This document shows, piece by piece, positions 1 through 7,449 of a stretch of 7,652 nucleotides of DNA. The number at the start of each line of letters is the position of its first letter. Positions within the stretch are counted from its first letter, which is position 1. The stretch is from Gammaproteobacteria bacterium RBG_16_57_12 (GTDB lineage: Bacteria > Pseudomonadota > Gammaproteobacteria > RBG-16-57-12), in assembly GCA_001801365.1 (NCBI GenBank), contig MGXL01000020.1, positions 15,844 through 23,495 of the forward strand. The letters run 5' to 3'. The notes under the pieces were generated by a model. It was not told the DNA's origin. It made no database searches and was given only the letters and a program-made list of their open reading frames with translations. The translations under genes were made by a program, and so were the position numbers.

Positions 1-1
1 G

Positions 2-406
2 CTGGCGCGCGAAAACTTTGGCTGCGGCTCCAGCCGGGAGCACGCCCCGTGGGCCTTGCTGGATTTCGGCTTTCGCGTCATTATTGCGCCGAGTTTTGCG
101 GATATCTTTTTCAACAACTGCTTCAAGAACGGTATCCTGCCGATCGTGCTGGCCGAGCAGATCGTTGATAAACTCTTTGCAGACGTCGCCGCCACGCCAG
201 GGTACCGGTTGCAGGTCGATCTGACAAAGCAGACCGTGACCACGCCTTCAGGCAAGCAGTTTGCCTTCGAGATCGACGCCTTCCGCAAACACTGTCTGCA
301 GAACGGTCTCGACGACATCGGGCTGACCTTGCAGCATGTGGACGAGATCAAGGCCTATGAAGCGCGCCGCCGCCAGGAAGCACCGTGGTTGTTTGCTGCC
401 GAATAA
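2..406 (+). CDS. leuD: 3-isopropylmalate dehydratase small subunit, 3' part
   Basis: This is the small subunit of isopropylmalate isomerase. With LeuC it converts 2-isopropylmalate to 3-isopropylmalate in cytoplasmic leucine synthesis. The visible 134 residues open with [19 protein letters not shown], the substrate-binding signature of the aconitase-swivel small subunit, followed by the conserved [20 protein letters not shown]. From family knowledge the full protein is about 200 residues, so roughly the first third lies upstream of the window. The reading frame stays open to the left edge and ends in TAA at 404-406. The next gene, leuB, starts 15 bases later, and the usual order leuC-leuD-leuB makes leuC the expected upstream neighbour. 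Nothing odd is seen. Identification is firm. Confidence 0.97.
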   Translation: MARENFGCGSSREHAPWALLDFGFRVIIAPSFADIFFNNCFKNGILPIVLAEQIVDKLFADVAATPGYRLQVDLTKQTVTTPSGKQFAFEIDAFRKHCLQNGLDDIGLTLQHVDEIKAYEARRRQEAPWLFAAE

Positions 407-421
407 TGTAAGGAACAGATG

Positions 422-1504
422 ATGACGTACAAGATTGCAGTATTGCCCGGTGATGGCATCGGTAGCGAGATCATGGCCGAGGCGGTGAAGGTGCTGTATG
501 CCCTGCGCGATGACTTTGGCCTGAAGATCGAATGTGAACATGCCCTGGTCGGCGGCGCCGGCTATGATGCCTTCGGCACGCCGCTGCCCGAGCCCACCCT
601 CAAGCTGGTGAAACAGGCCGATGCCGTGTTGCTCGGCGCGGTGGGTGGTTATAAATGGGAATCGCTGGATATTGCGCTGCGCCCGGAAAAAGGCCTGCTG
701 GGCCTGCGTTCCGGACTGGGGCTGTTCGCCAATCTGCGTCCGGCGATTCTGTATCCGCAGCTGGCCGCGGCCTCCAGCCTCAAGCCCGAGATCGTCGCCG
801 GACTGAATATCATGATCGTGCGCGAGCTGACCGGCGACATCTATTTCGGACAGCCCAGAGGGATCCGCACCCTGGAAAACGGCGAGCGCCAGGGCTTTAA
901 TACCATGGTGTATAAGGAATCAGAGATCGAGCGCATCGGCCGCGTCGCCTTCGACAGCGCCATGAAGCGCGGCAAGCGTGTCTGTTCGGTGGACAAGGCC
1001 AATGTGTTAGAGTGTACCGAGTTGTGGCGCGAGGTGATGACCCGGATCGCCAGGGATTATCCGGCGGTCACACTCAGCCATATGTATGTCGACAATGCCG
1101 CGATGCAACTGGTGCGCGCGCCCAAACAGTTCGATGTCATGGTGACCGGCAATATGTTCGGGGATATCCTGTCCGATTGCGCGGCGATGCTGACCGGCTC
1201 GATCGGCATGCTGCCGTCGGCCTCGCTGGATGCCCAGGGCAAGGGTATGTACGAGCCGATCCACGGCTCGGCGCCGGACATCGCCGGCAGGAATATCGCC
1301 AATCCGCTGGCGACCATTCTGTCCGTGGCCATGATGTTGCGCTACACGCTGGAGGCCCCGGACATGGCTGACCGGGTGGAGGCGGCCGTCAACCGCGCGC
1401 TGGATGACGGTTATCGGACCGGCGATATCCACACCGCCGGCATGAAGAAGGTCAGCACCTCCGCGATGGGGGATGCCGTGGTGGCCGCGTTGCGCGCGGC
1501 ATGA
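422..1504 (+). CDS. leuB: 3-isopropylmalate dehydrogenase
   Basis: LeuB oxidatively decarboxylates 3-isopropylmalate to 2-oxoisocaproate with NAD+ in the cytoplasm, the third step specific to leucine synthesis. The protein is about 360 residues, the normal family length. Numbered from the ATG at 422, it shows GDGIG at 10-14, substrate-binding arginines in [13 protein letters not shown] (R96, R106) and VREL (R134), catalytic Tyr141 (DIYFGQPRG) and Lys192 (VDKANVLE), metal-binding aspartates D224 (YVDNAAM), D248 and D252 (FGDILSD), and the NAD-binding [11 protein letters not shown] at 279-289. Two tandem ATG codons, at 419 and 422, could start it. The AAGGA at 410-414 is 7 bases from the second but only 4 from the first, so 422 is preferred; the difference is one residue. 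It follows leuD by 15 bases and precedes asd by 26, suggesting co-transcription. Confidence 0.97.
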   Translation: MTYKIAVLPGDGIGSEIMAEAVKVLYALRDDFGLKIECEHALVGGAGYDAFGTPLPEPTLKLVKQADAVLLGAVGGYKWESLDIALRPEKGLLGLRSGLGLFANLRPAILYPQLAAASSLKPEIVAGLNIMIVRELTGDIYFGQPRGIRTLENGERQGFNTMVYKESEIERIGRVAFDSAMKRGKRVCSVDKANVLECTELWREVMTRIARDYPAVTLSHMYVDNAAMQLVRAPKQFDVMVTGNMFGDILSDCAAMLTGSIGMLPSASLDAQGKGMYEPIHGSAPDIAGRNIANPLATILSVAMMLRYTLEAPDMADRVEAAVNRALDDGYRTGDIHTAGMKKVSTSAMGDAVVAALRAA

Positions 1505-1530
1505 GTTGAATCAAAGATGAGGCGAGAGCG

Positions 1531-2643
1531 ATGAAACGGGTAGGCTTGGTTGGCTGGCGCGGCATGGTGGGCTCGGTGTTGATGCAGCGCATGCGTGAGG
1601 AAAACGATTTCAGCCTGATTGATCCGGTGTTCTTCACCACATCGCAGGCCGGACTGCCGGGACCGATGATCGGCAAGCCCGTGCCGGCATTGAAGGATGC
1701 CCATGACATCGATGAGCTCAGGGCCATGGACGTCATCATCACCTGTCAGGGCGGTGATTACACCAAGGCGATCTATCCGAAATTACGCGGCGCGGGCTGG
1801 AAAGGTTACTGGATCGATGCGGCCTCTACTCTGCGCATGGAAGAGAACAGCGTGATCATCCTGGATCCGGTCAACCTGCACGTGATCGAGGAGGCGCTGC
1901 ACAAAGGCGGCAAAGCCTTTATCGGCGGCAACTGCACCGTGAGCCTGATGCTCATGGCCCTGGGTGGGCTGTTTGAGCATGACCTGGTGGAATGGATCAC
2001 GCCGATGACCTATCAGGCCGCCTCGGGCGCCGGCGCCCAGAACATGCGCGAGCTGATCAAACAGATGGGCGCGATCCACGGCCAGGTGCAGACCCTGCTG
2101 GATGATCCGGCCTCGGCCATCCTGGAGATCGATAAAAAGGTCGCGGATTTTCTGCGTTCCGACGCCTATCCCAAGGATGTCTGGGGCGTGCCGCTGGGCG
2201 GTTCACTGATTCCCTGGATCGATACGCAACTCGAAACCGGTCAGAGCCGCGAAGAGTGGAAGGGCTGCGTCGAAACCAACAAGATCCTGGGGCGGATGGA
2301 TCGCCCGATACCCATCGATGGCCTGTGCGTGCGCGTGGGCGCCATGCGCTGCCATTCGCAGGCGCTGACCATCAAGCTGCGCAAGGACGTCCCGCTCGAC
2401 GAGATCGAGGCCATGGTGGCCGAGGCCAACGACTGGGTGAAGGTGGTGCCGAATCAACGCGACATCAGCATGCGCGAACTGACTCCCGCCGCTGTCACTG
2501 GCACGCTGACCGTGCCCGTAGGCCGTTTCCGCAAGCTGGCGATGGGCCCGGATTATCTCTCCGCCTTCACCGTGGGCGATCAGCTGTTGTGGGGCGCGGC
2601 CGAGCCCTTGCGCCGGATGCTGCGCATCCTGCTGGAAGCATGA
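1531..2643 (+). CDS. asd: Aspartate-semialdehyde dehydrogenase
   Basis: Asd reduces aspartyl phosphate to aspartate semialdehyde with NADPH. This is the branch point to lysine/diaminopimelate, threonine and methionine. The 370-residue protein is of the E. coli type: nucleotide-binding GWRGMVGS at 8-15, catalytic Cys135 in GGNCTVSLM, Gln162 in [11 protein letters not shown], and Arg268 and His275 in [13 protein letters not shown], which match the known catalytic and substrate-binding residues. A GAGG at 1519-1522, 8 bases before the ATG, supports the start. It follows leuB by 26 bases with no visible terminator between them, so it is probably in the leu transcription unit. That would tie supply of the aspartate family to leucine genes, a linkage known in Pseudomonas. 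The gene is intact and no second asd-like copy is seen. Confidence 0.97.
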   Translation: MKRVGLVGWRGMVGSVLMQRMREENDFSLIDPVFFTTSQAGLPGPMIGKPVPALKDAHDIDELRAMDVIITCQGGDYTKAIYPKLRGAGWKGYWIDAASTLRMEENSVIILDPVNLHVIEEALHKGGKAFIGGNCTVSLMLMALGGLFEHDLVEWITPMTYQAASGAGAQNMRELIKQMGAIHGQVQTLLDDPASAILEIDKKVADFLRSDAYPKDVWGVPLGGSLIPWIDTQLETGQSREEWKGCVETNKILGRMDRPIPIDGLCVRVGAMRCHSQALTIKLRKDVPLDEIEAMVAEANDWVKVVPNQRDISMRELTPAAVTGTLTVPVGRFRKLAMGPDYLSAFTVGDQLLWGAAEPLRRMLRILLEA

Positions 2644-2648
2644 TCAGA

Positions 2649-2669
2649 GCCCGGCTGGAAACGCCGGGC
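2649..2669 (+). terminator. GC hairpin just after asd, possible weak terminator
   Basis: Six bases after the asd stop codon a perfect 7-bp inverted repeat, GCCCGGC and GCCGGGC, encloses a 7-base loop (TGGAAAC). The position fits the end of the leu-asd transcript. No run of T follows (AATTACCTCTGG), so it does not look like a standard intrinsic terminator. It could instead protect the 3' end of the mRNA, act with Rho, or let some transcripts run on into fimV. Confidence 0.4.
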
Positions 2670-2739
2670 AATTACCTCTGGACAGGCGTGGAAATGATTT
2701 AAAGAAACCTGGCGCCTGGTCGTTATTGAATACGAGCCC

Positions 2740-2768
2740 ATAACATTCGCATGGACATGACATAAAAT
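2740..2768 (+). promoter_or_regulatory. Candidate sigma70-type promoter for fimV
   Basis: ATAACA at 2740-2745 (4 of 6 matches to TTGACA) and TAAAAT at 2763-2768 (5 of 6 matches to TATAAT) are separated by 17 bases. Transcription would start near 2775 and give a leader of about 155 bases before fimV. A second, weaker pair is TTGCAG at 2779-2784 and TATCTT at 2802-2807, also 17 apart. AT-rich sequence yields such matches by chance, so the call is tentative. Confidence 0.3.
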
Positions 2769-2831
2769 AGCGCGCAGATTGCAGAAATCCTGATAAAAAA
2801 CTATCTTTGGATTTAAAGAAATACATGCAGG

Positions 2832-2857
2832 TGTCGAAGTACTGCTTGAATGTCGAA
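2832..2857. repeat. Direct repeat TGTCGAA in the fimV leader
   Basis: TGTCGAA occurs at 2832-2838 and again at 2851-2857, starting 19 bases apart, close to two helical turns. Such spacing suits a dimeric regulator on one DNA face, but no known operator was recognised and a 7-base repeat can arise by chance. Confidence 0.25.
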
Positions 2858-2887
2858 CTATCGATGGGTAACGTGGCAAACATACTA

Positions 2888-2906
2888 ATGTACCCCCAGA
2901 GTACAT
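2888..2906. repeat. Inverted repeat just upstream of the fimV ribosome binding site
   Basis: ATGTAC at 2888-2893 and GTACAT at 2901-2906 are perfect inverted copies around the 7-base spacer CCCCAGA. The end of the repeat lies 13 bases before the AAAGGAAG ribosome binding site at 2918-2925. It could be an operator or a small RNA hairpin affecting ribosome access. A 6-bp stem rich in A and T is weak as RNA, and the function is unknown. Confidence 0.35.
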
Positions 2907-2930
2907 CATGAACCGTCAAAGGAAGTAATC

Positions 2931-5237
2931 ATGAGGCATACACTGGCCAGATTTCTGGCCCTCACTGTACTGATTTTCCCCTTGGCAGCCCATGCCGTGG
3001 GATTAGGCGATATCCGCCTGAACTCGGCGCTCGATCAGCCGCTGGATGCGGATATCGAGATGCAATCGGTACAAGATGATGAACTGCTGGAACTGAAGGT
3101 CGGCATTGCACCCCTGGAGATGTTCAAAACGGCAGGTGTCGACTATGCCGAGATGCTGCAGGATTTTGAATTCAGGATACTCAAAAATCCCGATAGTACC
3201 CCCTATATCAAGATCGTCACGAGCCAACCCGTCAAGGAACCGTTTTTAAATTTCCTGGTTGAATTGAAATGGGCGAAGGGGCGCCTGGTACGTCAATACA
3301 CCGTGCTGGTGGATCCGCCCACACTCGTTCCGGAAAAGAAACCTGCTCCTGTCAAACCGGCCGCCACCACGACACCTGTGGCAGCGGTGCCTGCCCCGGC
3401 ACAGACGGCCCCCCCAGCATACGCAGTCCCGGCCACTGCCCCGGCGGCGCCACTTCGCGATACCTCGGGGATGACCGCCCGAAATGACACGGCCTGGAGT
3501 ATCGCCACGCGCATGCGACCGGACACATCCCTATCCATTTATCAGGTCATGCTGGCCCTGCTGCGGGAAAATCCTCAGGCCTTTATGGAAAACAACGTCA
3601 ATAACCTGAAGGCCGGTTATATCCTGCGCCTGGATAATCCTGACAAAATTACAGAAATTTCCAGGGCCGATGCGGAACGTGAGATCAGGCGTCAATATGA
3701 GGTCTGGAAAGCGGCCAAATCCGGCATGCCGGTGCCAGTGGAACTGCGTGAACAGATCGCCGGTATTACACCGACTGACGCCCAATCCGCCACGGTAGCG
3801 GGTGAGGCTGCGGGCAGTATGGGGGCAGAAGGTGCCAAGCTGAAACTGCTCAGCCCTGGCAGCGCCGAAGGCGCCGGCTCCGCCGTTGAAGGTCAGGGTG
3901 CTCAGGAAGTTATATCGCTGCGTCAGGAACTGGTGCTGGCGAATGAAGCCCTGGAGGCCAATAAACAGGAGAATGTAGACCTGCAGAACCGTCTTGGTGC
4001 TCTGGATGAACAAGTCCAGAACATGAAACGCCTGCTCGAATTGAAGAATAATGAACTCGCGTCCGTGAAGGGCAACATGGCGGCAGCCGCCAGTGCCGGT
4101 GGCGGGGCTGAACCGTCCTGGTACGACAATCCCATGTTGCTGGCCGCGGTCAGTGTGTTCGCTGTCCTGATCGGTGCCTTGGCCTGGGTGATCATTCGTC
4201 GTCGCCGCAGCATGGACTTCCAGGAAAGTATTTTGAACACGGTCGCGGTGGCCGCGCCCGCACCGACTGCCACTGCAGCCGGTGTCGATTTCCTGGGCGA
4301 AGGGGTTGTGCCAGCCGGAAAACCACAGAGCGAAACATCTGCTGAAACCTCCCTGCTGACCGATTTCGCCATGAGCGCCATTGAAGGCATCCAGACTGAG
4401 GTTGGTGAAGTCGACCTGATTTCGGAAGCGGATGTGTATCTGGCCTATGGCCGCTATACCCAGGCCGAGGAGATCATCACGCAAGCCCTGGCAGAGAACC
4501 CCGACCGCGAAGACCTTCAGTTCAAATTGCTGGAGATACATCATGCATCGCGTGACGAGAAGAAATTTTTTGACGCGGCACAGGCCTTGCACAATCGCCT
4601 GGGCGGCAGAGATCATCCACAGTGGGAAAAAGTGGTTGCCATGGGGGTGGAACTCAATCCCTATCATCCATTGCTGGCAGGTGATACGGCGGGGGCAGGT
4701 CAGGTTAGCGCGGCATCTGCAGGCACTGATGCCGAACTGCCGGCGGCTGAAGAGAACAACAACACCCTGGAGTTTGACCTGAGCGGCTTTGGTGAGGCAA
4801 AAACTGGGCCGGCATTTGCCGCCGCTGGGGTTAAAGATGACAACGTGGTTGAGTTTGATCTCGGCGAGCCCGCGCGGGAGGGTAAAGACACACCAGTCAC
4901 TGCGGCCAGCAACGATGCCGTAGAGATCATTTTTGCCGAGGACGAACTGCCCAGGGAAGATAATGTACTGGAGTTTAATCTGGGCGCGGAAGAAGAAAAA
5001 CTCGCCGCCGGGGACGATGACCTGGCAGCATTCAATCTTGGCGATAGCGAAACGCAGCAGGATGATGACCTGTCATTTGCCGGTCTGGACGATGTCAGTA
5101 CCAAGCTGGATCTGGCCAAGGCCTATATCGACATGGAGGATGCCGAAAGCGCCCGTAGCATGCTCGATGAGGTTGTCCAGGAAGGCAGTGATGAACAGAA
5201 ACAGGAGGCCAAGGCCCTGCTGCGTCAGATCGGATAA
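2931..5237 (+). CDS. fimV: FimV/HubP-family polar landmark protein
   Basis: FimV is an inner-membrane hub that in related bacteria organises the cell pole and supports type IV pilus assembly, twitching and cAMP signalling. The 768 residues run as follows: signal peptide 1-22 ending AHA; the conserved FimV N-terminal domain about 23-130 (VGLGDIRLNSALDQPLDADI); a Pro/Ala/Thr-rich linker about 131-176; a divergent LysM peptidoglycan-binding domain about 180-238 (RNDTAWSIA); a coiled coil about 327-382; one membrane span 402-422 followed by RRRR; a cytoplasmic TPR region about 497-560; an acidic stretch 611-719 with repeated EF(D/N)L motifs; and the conserved C-terminal segment about 720-768 (TKLDLAKAYIDMEDAESAR). 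The start is supported by AAAGGAAG at 2918-2925. It is shorter than the P. aeruginosa protein (about 920 residues). A terminator follows, so it is probably transcribed alone or with leakage from asd. No pilus genes are in the window, so its exact role here is inferred. Confidence 0.95.
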   Translation: MRHTLARFLALTVLIFPLAAHAVGLGDIRLNSALDQPLDADIEMQSVQDDELLELKVGIAPLEMFKTAGVDYAEMLQDFEFRILKNPDSTPYIKIVTSQPVKEPFLNFLVELKWAKGRLVRQYTVLVDPPTLVPEKKPAPVKPAATTTPVAAVPAPAQTAPPAYAVPATAPAAPLRDTSGMTARNDTAWSIATRMRPDTSLSIYQVMLALLRENPQAFMENNVNNLKAGYILRLDNPDKITEISRADAEREIRRQYEVWKAAKSGMPVPVELREQIAGITPTDAQSATVAGEAAGSMGAEGAKLKLLSPGSAEGAGSAVEGQGAQEVISLRQELVLANEALEANKQENVDLQNRLGALDEQVQNMKRLLELKNNELASVKGNMAAAASAGGGAEPSWYDNPMLLAAVSVFAVLIGALAWVIIRRRRSMDFQESILNTVAVAAPAPTATAAGVDFLGEGVVPAGKPQSETSAETSLLTDFAMSAIEGIQTEVGEVDLISEADVYLAYGRYTQAEEIITQALAENPDREDLQFKLLEIHHASRDEKKFFDAAQALHNRLGGRDHPQWEKVVAMGVELNPYHPLLAGDTAGAGQVSAASAGTDAELPAAEENNNTLEFDLSGFGEAKTGPAFAAAGVKDDNVVEFDLGEPAREGKDTPVTAASNDAVEIIFAEDELPREDNVLEFNLGAEEEKLAAGDDDLAAFNLGDSETQQDDDLSFAGLDDVSTKLDLAKAYIDMEDAESARSMLDEVVQEGSDEQKQEAKALLRQIG

Positions 5238-5248
5238 ATCAGCGTCTA

Positions 5249-5257
5249 TGGTATCAT
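5249..5257 (+). promoter_or_regulatory. Extended -10 promoter candidate for the EcfT-like/truA/trp unit
   Basis: TGGTATCAT is an extended -10 element: TG, one base, then TATCAT with 5 of 6 matches to TATAAT. No good -35 is found 16-18 bases upstream, which extended -10 promoters tolerate. The predicted start is near 5264, inside the left arm of the downstream hairpin. The following gap up to 5339 shows no better pair: TTGGCA at 5296-5301 resembles a -35 but has no suitable -10. Confidence 0.4.
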
Positions 5258-5260
5258 GTG

Positions 5261-5297
5261 GGCCCGCCGGGATGTTCCCGGCGGGCCTTGTCATTTT
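5261..5297 (+). terminator. Intrinsic terminator after fimV
   Basis: GGCCCGCCGGGA at 5261-5272 pairs perfectly with 5276-5287 to give a 12-bp, almost all G-C stem with a TGT loop. It is followed by TTGTCATTTT, a T-rich but interrupted tail. It lies 23 bases after the fimV stop codon and should end most fimV transcripts. Confidence 0.85.
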
Positions 5298-5339
5298 GGC
5301 AACCTGGCGCAGGAATAACCAGGATTCAGGATATCGCTT

Positions 5340-6011
5340 GTGCATGCCGTTGTCCGCATTGTCTGTTTTCTTATCCTCGGTGTCGCCCTCTCGCTGGGCG
5401 ATGCGCTCGCACATGGCCTGGCCGCCGGGCTCATCGCTCTCGGCTATCTGATGGCGGGGGTCGGGCATCTTGGCAATGCGGGAATCCTGCTGCGGCGCAT
5501 GCGCTGGCTGTTTCTGTCCCTGCTGATCATTTATTTCTGGTTTACCCCGGGGGAGTATCTGCTGCCTTCCTGGGGGCAGTGGTCGCCCACTGTGGCCGGA
5601 ATCGAGCTTGGGCTGTTGCGTATGTTGTCGCTGGTGCTGCTAGTCTTCGCGGTCGTGTTGCTGCTGCAGGCAACCCCGCGTGAGGCCCTGCTGGGCGCCG
5701 TGGTCTGGCTGCTGACGCCGCTCAGGGTGATCGGGATCGCGCCCGAGCGCATCGCCGTCCGGATGCTGCTCAGCATGGAGAAGGTCGTGGAGGTGCAGCG
5801 GCTCTATCATGAGCAGGCGATGGTGCAGGCGCCTGTTACGGGCAATCGCCTGACCCGCGCCGGATCACGCCTTCTGGATCTTTTTGAGCAGGTGCTGGCG
5901 CGGGCCGACAGGGAAATGCCGCAGGCCATCACCATTCCCCAGCAATCCGCGCCGGCCTGGGGCCAGTGGCTGTATCCCCTGGCGCTGGGCGCGCTGTTCG
6001 TCTGGTTGTGA
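5340..6011 (+). CDS. Integral membrane protein, EcfT/CbiQ-like, solitary
   Basis: The 223-residue hydrophobic protein has likely membrane spans at about 3-20, 24-42, 54-70, 90-110 and 207-222. Between the last two lies a soluble stretch (111-206) in which ATPREALLGAVVWLLTPLRVIGIAPERIAV resembles the amphipathic coupling region of EcfT/CbiQ, the transmembrane subunit of energy-coupling-factor importers for vitamins and metal ions. The family call rests on this pattern only. The arginine-containing motifs that contact the ATPases in EcfT look degenerate: one possible ARA remains at 187-189, and the first is not evident. No ATPase or substrate-binding subunit is adjacent, so transport cannot be claimed. 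The start is GTG at 5340: AGGA at 5328-5331 is 8 bases upstream, and an in-frame TAA at 5316 excludes a longer form. It ends 14 bases before truA and is probably co-transcribed with it. Confidence 0.75.
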   Translation: MHAVVRIVCFLILGVALSLGDALAHGLAAGLIALGYLMAGVGHLGNAGILLRRMRWLFLSLLIIYFWFTPGEYLLPSWGQWSPTVAGIELGLLRMLSLVLLVFAVVLLLQATPREALLGAVVWLLTPLRVIGIAPERIAVRMLLSMEKVVEVQRLYHEQAMVQAPVTGNRLTRAGSRLLDLFEQVLARADREMPQAITIPQQSAPAWGQWLYPLALGALFVWL

Positions 6012-6025
6012 CGCGGAGCGGGATC

Positions 6026-6805
6026 GTGAGGATTGCCGCCGTGGTTGAATATGATGGTGCCCGCTTCAATGGCTGGCAGCGGCAGGCGAGCGTGTCCGGC
6101 ATCCAGGGCTGTGTCGAGCAGGCCCTGTCCCGGGTTGCGGACCATCCGGTCAATGTGGTTTGCGGAGGGCGCACCGATGCCGGGGTTCATGCCATCGGCC
6201 AGGTGATACACTTCGACAGCGAAGCCACACGGTCCATGCGCTCCTGGCTGATGGGAGGCAACGCCAATCTTCCCAAGGAAGTCGCCGTGACCTGGGTGCA
6301 TCCGGTGGCCGAGGATTTTCATGCCCGCTTCAGCGCCCTGCGCCGCAGTTACCGCTATGTGATCTTCAATCGGCCGGTCCGGCCGACGGCGCTGGCCTGG
6401 CGCACCTCCTGGGACTACCGGCCGCTGGATGCCGGCCTGATGCAGGAGTCCGCCCGGTATCTGCTGGGCGAGCACGATTTCTCATCGTACCGCGCGCTGG
6501 CCTGCCAGGCCAAAAGCCCGGTGCGCACCATCTACAAGATAGATGTGCAGCGCCGTAATGAGCTGGTGATTATCGATATCCAGGCCAACGCCTTTTTGCA
6601 TCATATGGTGCGTAATATTGTCGGGGTGTTGTGTGCGATCGGGGCCGGCGAACGGCCGAGTCTCTGGTCGAAAGAAGTGCTGGAACGGCGTGATCGCACC
6701 CTGGGTGGTGTGACCGCTCCGCCCTCCGGTTTATATCTGATGGAAATACAGTATCCGGAACATTTCGGGATACCACGCCTTCCGGATACGGCCATGGTTT
6801 GGTAG
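6026..6805 (+). CDS. truA: tRNA pseudouridine(38-40) synthase
   Basis: TruA isomerises uridines 38-40 of the tRNA anticodon arm to pseudouridine, stabilising it for accurate decoding. The 259-residue protein shows the N-terminal [13 protein letters not shown], the catalytic Asp51 in [15 protein letters not shown], the conserved Tyr109 in [10 protein letters not shown] (E. coli Asp60 and Tyr118), and [13 protein letters not shown] with [15 protein letters not shown] near the C terminus. The frame is open upstream to 5966, but the GTG at 6026 is preferred. GGAG at 6015-6018 lies 7 bases before it, the protein then begins [11 protein letters not shown] as in the family, and a longer form would overlap the upstream gene. 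TrpF follows after 17 bases, the usual neighbour in gammaproteobacteria. Confidence 0.96.
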   Translation: MRIAAVVEYDGARFNGWQRQASVSGIQGCVEQALSRVADHPVNVVCGGRTDAGVHAIGQVIHFDSEATRSMRSWLMGGNANLPKEVAVTWVHPVAEDFHARFSALRRSYRYVIFNRPVRPTALAWRTSWDYRPLDAGLMQESARYLLGEHDFSSYRALACQAKSPVRTIYKIDVQRRNELVIIDIQANAFLHHMVRNIVGVLCAIGAGERPSLWSKEVLERRDRTLGGVTAPPSGLYLMEIQYPEHFGIPRLPDTAMVW

Positions 6806-6822
6806 GCTGTAAGGCACAACAG

Positions 6823-7449
6823 ATGCATACTCGTATAAAAATTTGCGGCATAACCCGGCCGGAAGATGCTCGGCAGGCGGCTTCGTGCGGCGCCGATGCC
6901 ATTGGTCTGGTGTTTTACCCTGCCAGCCCCCGCACGGTGACCCTTGAACAGGCCGAACGTATTATCGAGGGCGTGCCGCCGTTTGTAAGCGTGGTGGGGC
7001 TGTTTGTCAATGCAGCGCGTAACGAGATCGAAACCGTATTGAAGCGCCTGCCCCTGGATCTGCTGCAGTTCCACGGCGATGAATCACCGCAGGACTGCAC
7101 GGGCTATGGCCGCCCGTATCTCAAGGCGCTGCGCATGCGTGACGGAATCGATCTGCACGGTGAAGCGCAGCGCTTTGCGCAGGCCCGGGGCCTGCTGCTG
7201 GACAGTTATGTCGCGGGTGTGCCGGGCGGGACCGGACGGCGTTTCGACTGGTCGGCGATACCCAGAGACATCACCCGCCCCTTGATCCTGGCCGGCGGGC
7301 TGGATCCGGGCAATGTGGCCGAGGCGATTGCGACCGCGCGGCCCTATGCCGTCGATGTCAGCGGCGGGGTGGAGGCGGCGCCGGGTATCAAGGATCCGGA
7401 CAAGATTGCAGCATTCATAAGAGAGGTAAGGCGTGTCGACACCCTTTGA
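6823..7449 (+). CDS. trpF: Phosphoribosylanthranilate isomerase
   Basis: TrpF converts phosphoribosylanthranilate to 1-(2-carboxyphenylamino)-1-deoxyribulose 5-phosphate in tryptophan synthesis. It is a single-domain TIM barrel of 208 residues, the usual size for the stand-alone enzyme (not fused to TrpC as in E. coli). Catalytic Cys8 lies in KICGI and Asp127 in LLLDSY. Phosphate-binding loops are GGTGRRFDW (135-143), LAGGL (156-160) and DVSGGVE, where many homologues have DVSSGVE. The ATG at 6823 is chosen because AAGG at 6811-6814 lies 8 bases upstream and the protein then starts next to RIKICGI; a TTG at 6799 would overlap truA. Its last 17 bases overlap trpB, which suggests translational coupling. 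Confidence 0.96.
   Translation: MHTRIKICGITRPEDARQAASCGADAIGLVFYPASPRTVTLEQAERIIEGVPPFVSVVGLFVNAARNEIETVLKRLPLDLLQFHGDESPQDCTGYGRPYLKALRMRDGIDLHGEAQRFAQARGLLLDSYVAGVPGGTGRRFDWSAIPRDITRPLILAGGLDPGNVAEAIATARPYAVDVSGGVEAAPGIKDPDKIAAFIREVRRVDTL

Noticed and set aside
2861..2911. Possible riboswitch resembling a c-di-GMP (GEMM) aptamer, because of GGCAAAC near fimV
   Set aside because: Only that short string matches. The second conserved block, the tetraloop receptor and the paired arms are absent.
2644..2919. A 91-codon minus-strand frame covering the asd-fimV gap
   Set aside because: It would start at TTG with no ribosome binding site, matches no family I recognise, and overlaps the likely fimV control region.
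3531..4667. A 378-codon open frame on the minus strand inside fimV
   Set aside because: It lies wholly opposite a well-supported fimV frame, shows no recognisable motif and has low-complexity composition typical of an antisense shadow in GC-rich DNA.
5966..6025. Upstream extension of truA by 20 codons
   Set aside because: It would overlap the preceding gene, lacks family similarity, and a better start with a ribosome binding site exists at 6026.
7363..7371. DVSGGVE instead of DVSSGVE in TrpF as a defect
   Set aside because: A Ser to Gly change in a phosphate-binding loop is mild, all catalytic residues are present, and the variant is plausible in functional enzymes.
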